The position numbers and the translations under genes are program-made. A stretch of 64,000 bases of DNA, taken from assembly GCA_014898415.1 (NCBI GenBank), contig RCTD01000013.1:496001-560000 (forward strand), given 5' to 3'. The notes beneath the pieces are model-generated. The model ran no database searches and was not told the origin of the DNA. It saw nothing but the letters and a program-made list of their open reading frames with translations. Shown here one piece after another: positions 48,709 through 59,670 of this stretch. How positions within the stretch are numbered: position 1 is the stretch's first letter; the number at the start of each line of letters is the position of its first letter. This DNA is from Stromatinia cepivora (Eukaryota; Ascomycota; Leotiomycetes; Helotiales; Sclerotiniaceae).

Positions 48709-50160
48709 CGATTTATATCGATTATATCGAAGCGATGAGTACGAACTTCTTTCGCGACCGATGTTCCTTTCGAAATGAGGTCTCAAAGTTCTTCGAGATT
48801 GTTTGCACCTGGTAAACGACGTGAAGCTCCGACCACAGCAACAGCATCACTAGGGGAAGAGTAATGCGTTTTTCCCCGTGAGGTAGGGACCGGTGGTACA
48901 GCTTTATTGATAGCATCAAGGATGTCGAGCTTTGTTATACGCAGTGATCTTTTGTGGAAAGGCACCAAAGGAACACATCCCCTATACCAAATGTCGCGAA
49001 GACATGTGATTTCCGCCCACACTTCTCAAGATCGTCTGCTAGTTCTGTGGGAAGGGTGTACCATTCGCACCTTGAGGCCAAAATGGTTTCTACAGCCTCA
49101 TGACTGAGAGATTCATGTTCGAGCATATTTCCCGTCTTATTCGATCTCATTGGTGCCTGAATCGCAGAAGCCGGTGGCAGTTGCAAGAAATGGATTTTGT
49201 CACACAAATTGCACAATCCTTTTGCCAACTTTGCATTCTCCGAATTGTGCACCTTTCCTCGAAGATGCATCTCTTGCACAAGTAGGCCTTTCTCCCGGGC
49301 ATATGCCTGTACTTTAGCAAGTACCGGTACTGACCCTACCATACTTATAGTTTTGGGGTCGGTGACAGCGGAAATGTGTGCCTAAGACGTGAAATGTGGT
49401 CAATGAGTTAATCTCCCGCGTCATTAGTAGCCAAGATCAATGCCTAAAGAAAGGAAATACTCACACCTGGAAATTTCTCCACTATATCTTCTCCCTGCCC
49501 TATACTCTTCAAACGAATAACAATTGTTGTTGGCCCTGGAATATTTTCATCGTCACCTAATTCTCCATAAGCCACTATTCCAAGTGCAATACGCATAGCT
49601 ACGGATGCATATTTAGCTAGTTCAGTTTCATCTTTTGAACATGCAATTGCCATTGCTGGTAGTAAACCACCGAATTCCCCCCCCATTCCGAAGCTGACTT
49701 AGAAATTCAAGATGTTTGATGCCATTCAGTTCGAGGAATTGAAAGTATTGTCCGCTTTGAATTATGACTAAAAGGGGCAATGATAGTGTTCCCGACATTG
49801 CATTGGCGATTGGTTCGGATTCACCCGTGGTTATCCACTCAGACATATATTTCATATACCTTGGCCCCTGTTCAAGAGCCGCAATATCTTCCCTTTGACT
49901 TGCAAAGGTTTGCCATGTCTTTGGAAGATCTTTAATATCTTGAACAAAATGTTTCAAGAACGCATTTCGAGAAAGAAAAGAATGGAGTCGATCGAGGTAA
50001 CTCTTCTGTGGAGCTTTACTTTGTGGGCAAAATATAGCCACAGATAGCATCTCATCGAGTTTGGAGAGCATTATGCAGGAGTATCGTGTTGAAACTCGGA
50101 GTTGTAACAAAGACGAGATTAATCGGTCAACTGAAATGGAATTTATGCTTTCCCTCAATT

Positions 50161-51472
50161 ACAGCACATGGTCAGTCATATAGCTTCATACTTTAAGTTA
50201 TGATTGCTTACTACTTTGGCATATCTCGTGGTTCAGTCATACAAATTCTTTCAGGCATGCCACCAAGTGAAGGTAGTTTTTCAAGGTTCCATTCAGACAG
50301 CCACATCATTCAATGATATTCAATGAATCTATGTAGATTTGGTCATCTAAAACTGAGTAACTTCTACCTGTTACTTCAACCTTCTAGCTCGACATGTTTA
50401 CTGGGAAATTTCGACGCCTGATTCCACTCTTACGTTTCTCGTCAGCTTACACCATAGCCCTCTTACCAAAAGTTCTCCTTTGATGATTCAAATCTTTCCA
50501 TTCCGGGAAAAAATATAATACTACATGTATTGTGGCAATTGAGTACGGCATATGTTGTAAATCAATCGAACTAAAATTCTGTTGAACATACAAGCTTGTC
50601 TCTTACTGAAATCGCTAAAAGTTTCTCAAGGACAATATACAATCATTGCAATGGGCAGCAATCTTGCTTGATCCCTGAGTGGTTTCGCATTCATGTTGAT
50701 TTGATATACTTGTGGTATTTTCCAGATGGGTGCCCCCAATTGTTCTTGTGTATGTCAATCTTGGCTTTGATAGCACAACTCTATGTAGGAGCCGCATTAT
50801 CCCGGAAGTACTGAGGACACAATCGCGTACTCGGGCAACTCCTGGCAAAATTCAAAACATAACCAAGAATTTATTCTCAATCACTACTTAGGGTGCAAAA
50901 TCGTCTAATAGGAATTCCGATTCGGCGGAATCATAATGCATTGATATCGCCTAGACTCTAGAGCACTCCTTTTATATTCCATCATAGAGAGGGGATATTC
51001 GATGATGCGGTAATGATAACTTCAGAAGTTACTTGATATTACCGTTTTCAAGAACGTCTCCAAATGAGAATTCTTATTCAGATGATTCATTGTATGCTCT
51101 CACTTTTGATTTGGGTATTCTAGTCCCAATATTTTGTTCCTTCATGACGGTTTCTGGAGTTTCTATGGGTTTTGTTGGAATTGCTTGGTTCAAAATGACA
51201 CTTCTTGTAAGACTATATCAATTATAATCCTGCTTCCGTCTTTTATTACGATAATCAAAGCCTCTTGTGCTCATATTCAAGCATTACAGTTGAAATGATG
51301 ATTATTGAGGCTTATTTTCGAATAGATTCAGATAAGAGGAAATAAACTAATCGCGGACTCCAACAAGTAATACCGAGCAGTATGGTAGTAAGAAAATCAG
51401 GTCACATTCGATACACGAAACAACTTTATCATGCAGTCCGTCCATACCTGCATCGTTGCAAGGTTATTCCCA
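50161..51472. other. Upstream region of the PKS relic
   Basis: Probably the old PKS promoter and 5' end. A minus-strand stretch at about 50217-50308 reads MWLSEWNLEKLPSLGGMPER and may be a coding remnant, but it has no continuation that I can trace. Nothing else recognised. Confidence 0.35.
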
Positions 51473-52595
51473 TCAAACATTCTGCTCTCCAACGATATCA
51501 CTTTCACCACTACTAGTATTGATATTTTCCATCAAAGGTCCCTGCTTAGTATTCTGAGCCTTCTCAATCTGATCTTTCAACCTTGGAAAGAGATCCAATG
51601 CGGTTTCTCTCATCACAGCCCTTCCTTCTTCGCCATTCTTATGCATCCAGCTATCTAAGAAGCCTAGCTCCTTCACTGTAGTTTTCTCTTTAATGAATGG
51701 AAAATCACTTCCATAAGTAGTCTTGCCAGGTCCCAACCACTTTTCTACATATTCCACAGGTCCACTATAACTACTCGCCGTCAAGTCTGTATAAAATCTT
51801 TTGGCTTCTCGCATGAATTGTTCGGGCGTCTTAACACTAGGACAAGCGTCATAAGTTAAGTTGGCAACGCGGGCACTGATGTAAGGAAGAGTGCCTCCTG
51901 CATGTGAAAGAATAATTTTGAGGTTGGGGTAGGAAGATAGAGTATTGGAATAGATGAGGGAATAGGCTGTGCGGGTTGTTTCGTGCGTGAAGTCGACGAT
52001 TGGAGGGATCAAGGAGGGATGAACCAAAGATTGTGGGGCGAGTGAATTCGCGATCGGGTGAATGAATACCACTGCATTGACTCTATTCAATTCTTCCCAT
52101 ATATGCCGAAATAATTCATGTCCAAGGTATTTCCCATCATAGCTAGTCAAAAGTGTAACTCCCTCTGGATTGAGCTTTTCGTAACAAAACTTAATGCTCG
52201 AGAGTACGTCCGGTATAGAAGATACAGTTATGGCCGGAAGAGTAGCGAAGAATCCGAATTTTGTGGGATACTGTAGACGTAGGTTGTGGGCGTAAATGTT
52301 TATTTCCTGGCAGAGAGAGGAGTCGTCAAGGGCGGTATGAGCAAATGAGAGGATAGAGGTAGAGATGGAGTTTCGAGCCATGAAATCGAGAGAGATTTGT
52401 GGGGACCATGTGGGAAACATTACGCCACCCGGCCCTTTCGGTTTCTCTTTGATATCTAGTAGAGTTGTCAGAATTTCATACGGAAATGAATCGGGGAGAA
52501 ATAAGGAAAAGGACTGGTGGATGCTAAGCTGGCATATGCATACGCTCGAGGTAGACGGGTGGGATCATATGGTGATGAGTGTCTATTTTCTCCAT
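51473..52595 (-). CDS. ACMSD-like amidohydrolase-family decarboxylase
   Basis: Metal-dependent decarboxylase of the amidohydrolase-2/ACMSD family, which in fungal polyketide clusters includes 6-methylsalicylate decarboxylases; the substrate here is not known. Exons 52595-52544 and 52455-51473 join in frame to 344 aa. The metal-binding N terminus MEKIDTHHHMIPP is complete, followed by the family segment FPTWSPQISLDFM. Further ligands sit in VVFIHPIANS, IILSHAGGTLPY and TTYGSDFPF. No stop or frameshift is seen, in contrast to both neighbours. The start at 52595 is chosen because the family begins at this metal motif, although the frame stays open to 52757. Its position between a PKS relic and a P450 relic suggests it was a tailoring enzyme of the same pathway. 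Confidence 0.9.
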
Positions 52596-54096
52596 TGTTC
52601 TTGATGATTGAGTATTCGGTGAAATCCCAGTAATTTGAGATCGTGGTGTAATATGTCGAAGTCGAAATTCTTCAATGTGGTAAAGTATAAAAGGTCTCAC
52701 GTCTTCTTTATTGACTTTAAGGTAAGTTAGGATATGCTGATGCGGTGGGGAGGGCACATACTATAGAAGACTACACATGTTATTGTAAAGACAACAGCAA
52801 CAATTATGATGCATACTGCAATTACAGATATTGCTGACATGCTGTATTCTTCTCAATTTCGCTGTCTAGAAGACTGAAATGTGTACGTCGCATCAATTAA
52901 AATCGGAGCTGAGAGCACTGAGGATGTAGATTTCAATAAGCAGAGAATTGACATTGCAGGTGCACATACTGGCGTGTGTACATCGAGAGATTGTGCAATG
53001 ATATCATCATCAACATGGCCCATGATCATTCATGTCTGATGACTCTATTTGATCGATCGTTCAACCTCAAGGTCCTGTATGACAACAGCTCGGAAAGCGA
53101 CTACATCACATTCACCCTAGATCTATATGCTGACCTTAAAAATCAAAATGCTTTGCGGACTTTTTTTCAAACTTAGGAGCGATTTTGAAGGATTAGTGCA
53201 TGCTTCATGTTGGCTCCCTGTCCTCTTTTCTATAAAATGAGGTACTGGACCTCATATTTCGACAACGAGACACTGGATAACTTGTCCAACGTCATGTCGC
53301 ATGGTAATCTCGAACATCTAAACTAAAGATTCAATCTACCAGCCGAGAACCTCATCATAATCAACGGCTTGCGGGGTAAGAGGATTGGTACAAGCAATAT
53401 TTCGGGTACACGTCCGAATAGTGAAGCATTTTCTGCAAACTCGGAAGCTTTCCAAAATAGATTTCCAATAACACGCTTGGGTCATATCACAATCTCGATC
53501 TTCAAGATCAACGGTCAAATGTTCCACGGGGGGTCGACCGAGATGTAACTATGTGTAACTCAAATTATATAAATCCACCATATCGGTGCGCTTCACCCAA
53601 CAAAACTCGCTTCCCTTTTCAATGCCTAGCCATCACGCGCACTGCTCTATCTCGCTGATACCTGCTGTGTAAGAACTGCAGGGCAAAGTTAAATAGTTAA
53701 AGATAAAGGAAACAAATCCGAATTAGGAACCCACGGTCTTTGGGGAGGTAAAGAAACACAGCATGTAGCCAGGTTAGTACCATTCGGCATATGAGTAGCT
53801 ATAAATTTACCCAACGTTCCTGGTGAGACGCTGCGTGAAGTCACTCTCCTGTGAGTTTGTGGCTTCAGTGAGTAACCAGAGTGCCACATTCGTTAAAGCA
53901 TGATTCTCTGACTTTGAATTATTTGTCCCCGGTGTCTTGGAGTAGGCTTGATGAACCTATTGATAATTTTGAATGCAGCAGTCTGGCATTGGCCCAAGAA
54001 TCATCGTTTAGGCTTTGATATCTTTCTTGTAAGCATTTTCCCTATGATTGTCCTTTGTAGTCGATGATCTGAAGGTCCTTCTTTCATCCATTAACA
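52596..54096. other. Intergenic between decarboxylase and P450 relic
   Basis: Divergent promoter region. Small open frames only; a minus-strand 63-codon frame at 53336-53527 is Cys-rich (seven Cys) but has no ATG-supported signal peptide or known motif. No gene claimed. Confidence 0.35.
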
Positions 54097-55779
54097 ATGT
54101 CGTCGATAAGCTTGCTACCAAGCACCAAAGAAGCGGTAGTTTTCGCAGTATTTCTATTTGTTTCTGTAAGTATTTTACTGCTATTGAATTAAATTCATGA
54201 AAGTAACAAATTTTAGTATTATGTCGTCTTCGCAATCTACAATCTACAATCTTTACTTCTCACCATTGTCCAAATTCCCCGGCCGAAAATGTCGTGCTCT
54301 CTCCAGATTACCCCTAATACGATATGTGATACTTAGAATCACTTATAAATATCTCGATAGGCTTCATGAAAAATATGGACCAGTTGTTCGAATTGCTCCG
54401 GATCAGCTTACCACTATTTCTCCCGAAGCATGGAAAGATGTTTGCACCAGGAGGCCTCAAATGACAAAAGACCCATTTAGCATGACTCCTCCTATGAATG
54501 GTGCGGAGTCTTTGTTCACGGCAACTGGTGATACACACGTTCGGATTCGAAGAAATTATGCCAATGCCTTTTCCGATAAAGCACTGCGAGAGCAAAGCAA
54601 AATTATTGAAGGGTATATAGAACTTCTACTTCAAAAATTGAGACGTGAGACAGCGAAAAGTTTTTCCGGAGAAGTCGATCTGGCAAAATTCTTCGGACAT
54701 CTATCACTGGATGTATACGCTGATCTGATGTTTGGAGAATCTTTTCATGGCCTTGAAGGTGACAATGAGCATTCTTGGATTTTAGGATTCTTCCTCGGCG
54801 CCAAGTTCGGGTCTATTAGAAATAGTATACAAAGATATCATCCATTCGAAGTAATCTTTGGTTGGATGTTCCTTCGACTAACTGCAAAAATGAGAGCACA
54901 AAATTGGAAACTTGCAACGGATAGAATCACCAATAGACTAGAAATGGGAGATCTTGGATCCGAAAGATTTGATTTCGTTGGCCCTATTATTGGAAATGTG
55001 AATGAGTCAGAAGGTGGAAAGGGAATAACGGGAAAGAAATTGAATACCAATGGACTCGAGATTGTTATCGCAGGATGTCAATTACCAACGGTTGCGTTGG
55101 CGACTGCGTGTTATTTCTTGATGAGATTTCCAAGAACAATGAAGATATTGAATGAAGAGATAAGATCACATTATTCCGGAGAAAAGGATATCAATGTGCA
55201 ATCGACTTCAGAGTTACCTTATTTGGAAGCAGTCATAAATGAGACGCTGAGAATCCATCACCCGACACCAATCCATTTGCCTAGGAATGTTCCACCTGAA
55301 GGTGCAGCTATTGCGGGCCGATGGGTGCCTAGTAGAGTAAGTTATCAATGTTTTCTCATCGATCATATCTGACATGATTACAAAGTGTAATTAGTGTGGC
55401 AATGGCAGACGGCTCAAACTCCCCCTTTCTTCGAGCCAAAGGTCTTTCATCCAGAACGTTTTCTTCTAGAAAATCACCCACTATATGATGTTCGATTTTC
55501 AGGAGACCAAAGAGAAGCATTCAAGCCTTTTTCAGCCGTTCCGAGAAACCGTATGGGCGGAAAGTATGTTCTCACATTTCTTGATATCTATTATCAGATT
55601 GCTAACATGTCAATACTAGAGCATTCCTGGCCCAAGCCCGGGTAACACTAGCGAGGTTGGTATGGAATTTCAAGATAGAGTTGGTGGATAAAGATGACTA
55701 GAATTGGACTGATCAACCGGCGTACCTTGTGTTTGAACCAAAAGTTTTGCATGTAAAGTTGAAGGAAAAAGGTGTCTGA
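54097..55779 (+). pseudogene. Cytochrome P450 relic lacking the haem cysteine
   Basis: Microsomal-type fungal P450. Exon 1 (54097-54165) encodes a membrane anchor (EAVVFAVFLFVS) and joins at 54217 in frame. A tandem duplication of the 7-mer AATCTAC (54234-54247) then shifts the frame before the hinge YNLYFSPLSKFPG. The body is long and open: HEKYGPVVRIAPDQL, an I-helix region about LEIVIAGCQLPTVA, and the K-helix ETLR (INETLRIHHP). The PERF motif is present as HPERF. The haem loop reads PFSAVPRNRMGGK, so the invariant Cys of FxxGxRxCxG is Arg and the first Gly is Val. After a last intron the tail RLVWNFKIELVDKDD ends in a TAG (about 55698) before DQPAYLVFEPK. Even if spliced correctly it could not bind haem by thiolate. 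Confidence 0.88.
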
Positions 55780-56299
55780 GAAAGAGACTGCGGTATTCAA
55801 CATACTGGCAGAGTACAGTCTCAGTAGACAATTGTCAATATATACCCACGTTAATACCAAAACTTCAAATATTGTAATGGCACAACGGAATAAAATCTGT
55901 TAATATTAACCAATGAGATTAGTTTTTACGCGTCGTAGCATGTGAATTATTTGGGAATGAAGTCTTAACAGCATTGAGATTTTAGCAGCAATTTATATCC
56001 ATGACTTTGGGACCGTTGCCAGCCTCGATAGAGAGGACGAATATTACTACAATTTACAAATTCTGATGGCATGCTGTAAGTCAGCGCCCTAAGCGCCAGA
56101 GAAGCCACTAAATCTTAATCTCAACCTTAATCGCATCTCCTAAATCACAACGCGAGACTCAAGAATATACAGCTAAGACTATAGATAAAAGAATCGGAAA
56201 GGATTATTGGACTTGTCATCCAAAGTATGTACGCTTAAAAGGTGCAACACTCCACAGCAATTCAACACGTAGCAGATATTGCCCTTGAGGGGCTCTCCT
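55780..56299. other. Intergenic
   Basis: Short spacer between the P450 relic and the convergent minus-strand gene at 56300; nothing recognised. Confidence 0.4.
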
Positions 56300-57073
56300 T
56301 CAAACACACTCGGAATCTGAAGGTATCATCAACACCGGAACACTTGGACTGCATGCTGCCAGTCTTTTTGCAGTCAAAAGGACTTCAACTTCAGGTTTAC
56401 ATCCTTCAGTATGCCATTCCTCGTTCCATTGTTCAATATCACCCTTCAACTCTCTCATCTTGGCCTCTAATTCCGGATAAGTTGGCCCAAAGTTGGTGAA
56501 TTCAATAGGCCAATGAACTTTCAATGTCTTTAGTTTAGTGAATAAGTCCAAGACACTCGTATAATCTTTACTTTCGCACTCAACATGCTTGATCGATGCG
56601 AAATCATAGTCGCAGGCCCAACGCCAATAAGATCTCAAAATCGACCAATCCAATATACATAGTGTATCGAAATTAGCATCGAAATACATATAATGACTTT
56701 CGGGTCTGAATGGACATTTCCCTTCGAATAATAGCTTGTATTTTGATAATGCGACCGCCCGACTTGTACGATTGATTTGTAAAAGGGTCCAAAGTTGTGG
56801 CAGATGTTGGGTAGATTGAAATTTTGTAAGGCTTTGATCTAATGTCAATCTTCTAGGCGTGTCATCAAGGAGGTTGTTGAAAATAATCGTTTGGACTTCG
56901 TATGGAAGTGTATTGAAAGTTGTAGGTCCTGGTCGGCGGGGAGCATGGCGTGGAAGGTATCTATTTGTGAGAACTCTTGTTGAACGTCTTGTTGAATGTG
57001 GTGAGCTTGAGTTTTTTGATGACTGTCTTGCCATGTTTACGGATTCAGGAAGTGATAGTAGGATATTTACCAT
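56300..57073 (-). CDS. 2EXR-domain-like hypothetical protein (257 aa)
   Basis: Single-exon protein of a large ascomycete-specific group. A basic Ser-rich N terminus is followed at about residue 50 by FNTLPYEVQTIIFNNLL, an F-box/2EXR-like opening, then LLQINRTSRAVALSKYKLLF and YMYFDANFDTLCI, which match the second conserved portion of 2EXR proteins. A Leu-rich middle (VLDLFTKLKTLKVHWP) and a charged helix (YPELEAKMRELKGDIEQW) follow. No function is known for the group. The ATG at 57073 opens the frame; MARQSSKN (57034) is an equally good start. Confidence 0.7.
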   Translation of the reverse strand: MVNILLSLPESVNMARQSSKNSSSPHSTRRSTRVLTNRYLPRHAPRRPGPTTFNTLPYEVQTIIFNNLLDDTPRRLTLDQSLTKFQSTQHLPQLWTLLQINRTSRAVALSKYKLLFEGKCPFRPESHYMYFDANFDTLCILDWSILRSYWRWACDYDFASIKHVECESKDYTSVLDLFTKLKTLKVHWPIEFTNFGPTYPELEAKMRELKGDIEQWNEEWHTEGCKPEVEVLLTAKRLAACSPSVPVLMIPSDSECV

Positions 57074-57658
57074 ACTTGCCTCTTAGTGGATGACATGAAA
57101 GATGTGTGTCTCCATGCTGCAAAGTTGATGGCGTAATTACTAGGCAAATATTCAATTAACTTCACGAAAAATAAGAACAAAGGTCTTTCATAAACTTTGC
57201 TATTTTTGGCCAATTCTCTCAATTGAAGGTATCAAAGAACGATCGCCTCGATCGGAAAGATAGACCATCCACTCGCCTTCAATATTCTTTGTCGCAATAT
57301 GGCCTCACTCATCTGGAGACAATAGTGATTGTTCCCTACTTGTAATTCTACAATATATCACGTCAGTCATGCACTCGGGTAGGGGGAAGACAATCATATT
57401 GTGAATGTTGAACATACCACCTTCGGATTCAACGATCATCCACTCCACATCCAAGAGAATTCCAAAAAATTTGAATCATTGCATTTTCAGTATTCAAAAT
57501 ACTAAGAATGCGAACATTTTTGAAAGTCATTGAATCATAAAGTAGACATTGTTTTCCATACGAGATTATATAATGGTCTCTTTTCGCCCAGAGATCTTCC
57601 CTTTTCCAAATTCAACAACTACCACTATTCTTACGAAAGAGACCTTCAAAAATCACAA
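57074..57658. other. Divergent intergenic region
   Basis: Lies between the divergent 56300 and 57659 genes, presumably with both promoters. The frame of the latter is open from 57530 but has no ATG before 57659. Nothing else seen. Confidence 0.4.
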
Positions 57659-57976
57659 ATGACCATAAACCGACCAACATCCATATTCAAACCCTCAACT
57701 CCAGCCACAGCTCACACGATGGCATCGCGTATCGATTTAAACGTTTCAGTTCAGCTTAACGGCCACCCTTTATTCAGATCGCCCGAGTTAGCCATCGGCT
57801 CCACTCGCGCCCGAGCTATACAAAACATCATAGATAAATGCGCTCAAGATATAGAATATCAACTCACTAGAGCAGGTGCAGATGAGAGAAGAGTTGCTGA
57901 ACAGGATAGGACATTTCAGGGAGGTATGAGAGAGCTTATGGGGAATCATAAGCCATCTTGGGATGCCCGGTTTTAA
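57659..57976 (+). CDS. Small hypothetical protein (105 aa)
   Basis: Single-exon frame beginning MTINRPTSIFKPSTPATAHT and ending HKPSWDARF. After a Ser/Thr/Pro-rich start comes a likely structured region, RIDLNVSVQLNGHPLFRS..., followed by a helical stretch RARAIQNIIDKCAQDIEYQL and DERRVAEQDRTFQGGMRELM. Composition and codon use look like coding, but no family is recognised. The frame is open upstream to 57530 without an ATG; a second in-frame ATG (MASRIDLN, 57719) is an alternative start. Confidence 0.5.
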   Translation: MTINRPTSIFKPSTPATAHTMASRIDLNVSVQLNGHPLFRSPELAIGSTRARAIQNIIDKCAQDIEYQLTRAGADERRVAEQDRTFQGGMRELMGNHKPSWDARF

Positions 57977-58950
57977 GCGGTTACATGGACTGCGGAAAAG
58001 CCAGTGGGGTGTTCGTAGGATGGAATGGAGTGCTCTTGGGCTTGCATGTGGTTCTGGAGTTTGATGTCCAGCACTGGTTGGTGGAAGGATATATGAGTAG
58101 ATAGAATATCAGACTACGCATGGTTTTCAGTACAAGATAAGATGTATTCATGTGCTTTTCTCTCCTCGCACAAATAAAACTAAAACATGGGGACCGCTCA
58201 GTGTAGAACCAGTTCGACGAAGTCATCTACCAGCGCCTAGAAAATAGACATTCAGTATTCACCAAGTATTGCGCGACATTCATATATGAATCCCAGTAAC
58301 TGCAGTGCCCCAGCATTCTGTATGAAAATCCAAAGGGGGTAACATAAGCTATATATGCAATTTACGAATAAATATCAATGATTATTGTATAGGTATTGCG
58401 CAGAGTTGAAGTTAACGATTGAAACCAACTGTGGTAAAGAAATCATAGCTGCGCCACCATTTTTGATGCACCATCGAAGTTGGTGTTGGAGAAGAGAAGC
58501 GAACGTTTTCATAGTTGCAGAGGCATGTAAACAAAAGAAATAGGATTCAGCAGATACCTCTAGTAATCGCGAAACGGTTATGAATTTTACTAATTTGTTT
58601 CTGAAACAATGGCGCAGCTGTAATTGGAATTGAACTGTAGATAAATCACTGTATAACGACTGTTAGGGTAGTAACCTACTCCATCTTATAGCGAAAGCCC
58701 CAAAGAGTAAGTACAGGTGAACCGAGACAAAGTTCCCAAATGCCTGACTTCAGCTTTGGTAATCAACGCGGTTTGGGGGTGACGCGGTTTAGAAAAATTA
58801 TGCTTCTGTTGTCTTCTGTTGTCAAATGATGATTTCCATTCAATGCGTATGCGCTCTCATTGATGTATTCACGATACATCAAACTTGCATCGATGCCGCA
58901 ATTTCGTGAATTAGCTCGGATGGGAACGAAGACATCGCGGAAAAAGAATC
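57977..58950. other. Intergenic
   Basis: Nothing recognised apart from AT-rich and short simple sequence (TGTTGTCTTCTGTTGTC near 58805). Confidence 0.4.
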
Positions 58951-59670
58951 CTTGCTGGGAACTTTTCTGGAGATGAAGACCTCGTGGAGCTTATCCGAGC
59001 ATCCGGCGTTGTTGAATTTGTAGAATGCCATACTTGGGTACCACAATGCTATGATGTTGTATTGTATCCATTGGATATATCAGACATCGATTTCGGAATA
59101 CCTACTGGTCATGAACAACAGCGATATGTTACCCCTTACGACTGCAAATCCAATGCTACATTTTCTTTGAAATACTTAGAGTACTATCGAAACAATGAGA
59201 GGATTATCCATATCGATATCGAGAGACTATTGAAACAAGGCCTGTATGGTCCAGGATTTGTGAAGGTTAGGGTCTTGATCAGGTGAAGCGTTTCTGCTGT
59301 GGCTTGAGTGGCTCAGAGACACGTGAAAAGGTGGCGTAAAACAAAAACTGGCCCAATTCAATATCATCAGACTCGACATCAGCACAGCCAGCACCCAAGA
59401 AAGCGATGAATTCCACGAGAGGGGCAAGTCTTGCATTGCGATCGTGCAACTCATCGACTTCAATTCAAAACGACGGCTGTGAATCTAGGGAAATGGCACG
59501 ATTTAGAGCTTTCTTGCCATGATGAACTCGAATTGCTCGCGAATTATCTCGTTGATTATAAAAACTATCTCGATAAGGATTCTTCAGCTATTCCGAATGC
59601 CATGTCGCTCAAGCCGTTGTTGCTTGGCGAAAATCTGTATTATAAGCTCCATGTAAGAATCCATATTTGA
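58951..59670 (+). pseudogene. Possible degraded gene of unknown family
   Basis: Two plus-strand frames look like pieces of one protein. The first (to 59286) reads ...LVELIRASGVVEFVECHTWV and YYRNNERIIHIDIERLL; the second (59431-59670) reads KWHDLELSCHDELELLANYL and SLKPLLLGENLYYKLHV. No ATG precedes the first piece, and the roughly 145 bases between them have stops in the matching frames without clear intron signals. A spliced gene with undetected introns is the alternative. No family is recognised. Confidence 0.3.

Larger units (their letters stand above)
41339..50160 (-). pseudogene. Relic non-reducing polyketide synthase (SAT-KS-AT-PT-ACP-ACP-CMeT-hydrolase)
   Basis: A decayed iterative PKS that once built a C-methylated aromatic polyketide. 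Domains in coding order with recognisable signatures: SAT (about 50160-48990, ending FATFGIGD and FHKRSLRITKLDILD); KS (48850-47290; VCSSSF, EAHGTGT, GNFGHCE); AT (46930-45950; VVGHSFGE); PT (45750-44460; His in SGHAVRKQPLCPASMY); ACP1 (GVDSLAAVEL, about 44180) and ACP2 (ADSLSAVEL, about 43870); CMeT (43620-42549; EVGAGFGGTT); and an alpha/beta-hydrolase release domain (42480-41339; HGGGH, GWSTGDHLA). In-frame stops lie at 48783-48785, 47999-48001, 46547-46549, 45942-45944, 44889-44891, 44610-44612 and 42266-42268, probably also 41960-41962. Frameshifts or small deletions lie near 49680 (G8 run; the SAT GxCxG cysteine is lost), 48985, 48150, 47290 and 46325. Two transposable elements interrupt KS and PT. 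No functional protein is possible. The product is unknown; the domain order matches methyl-orsellinate-type synthases. Confidence 0.93.
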
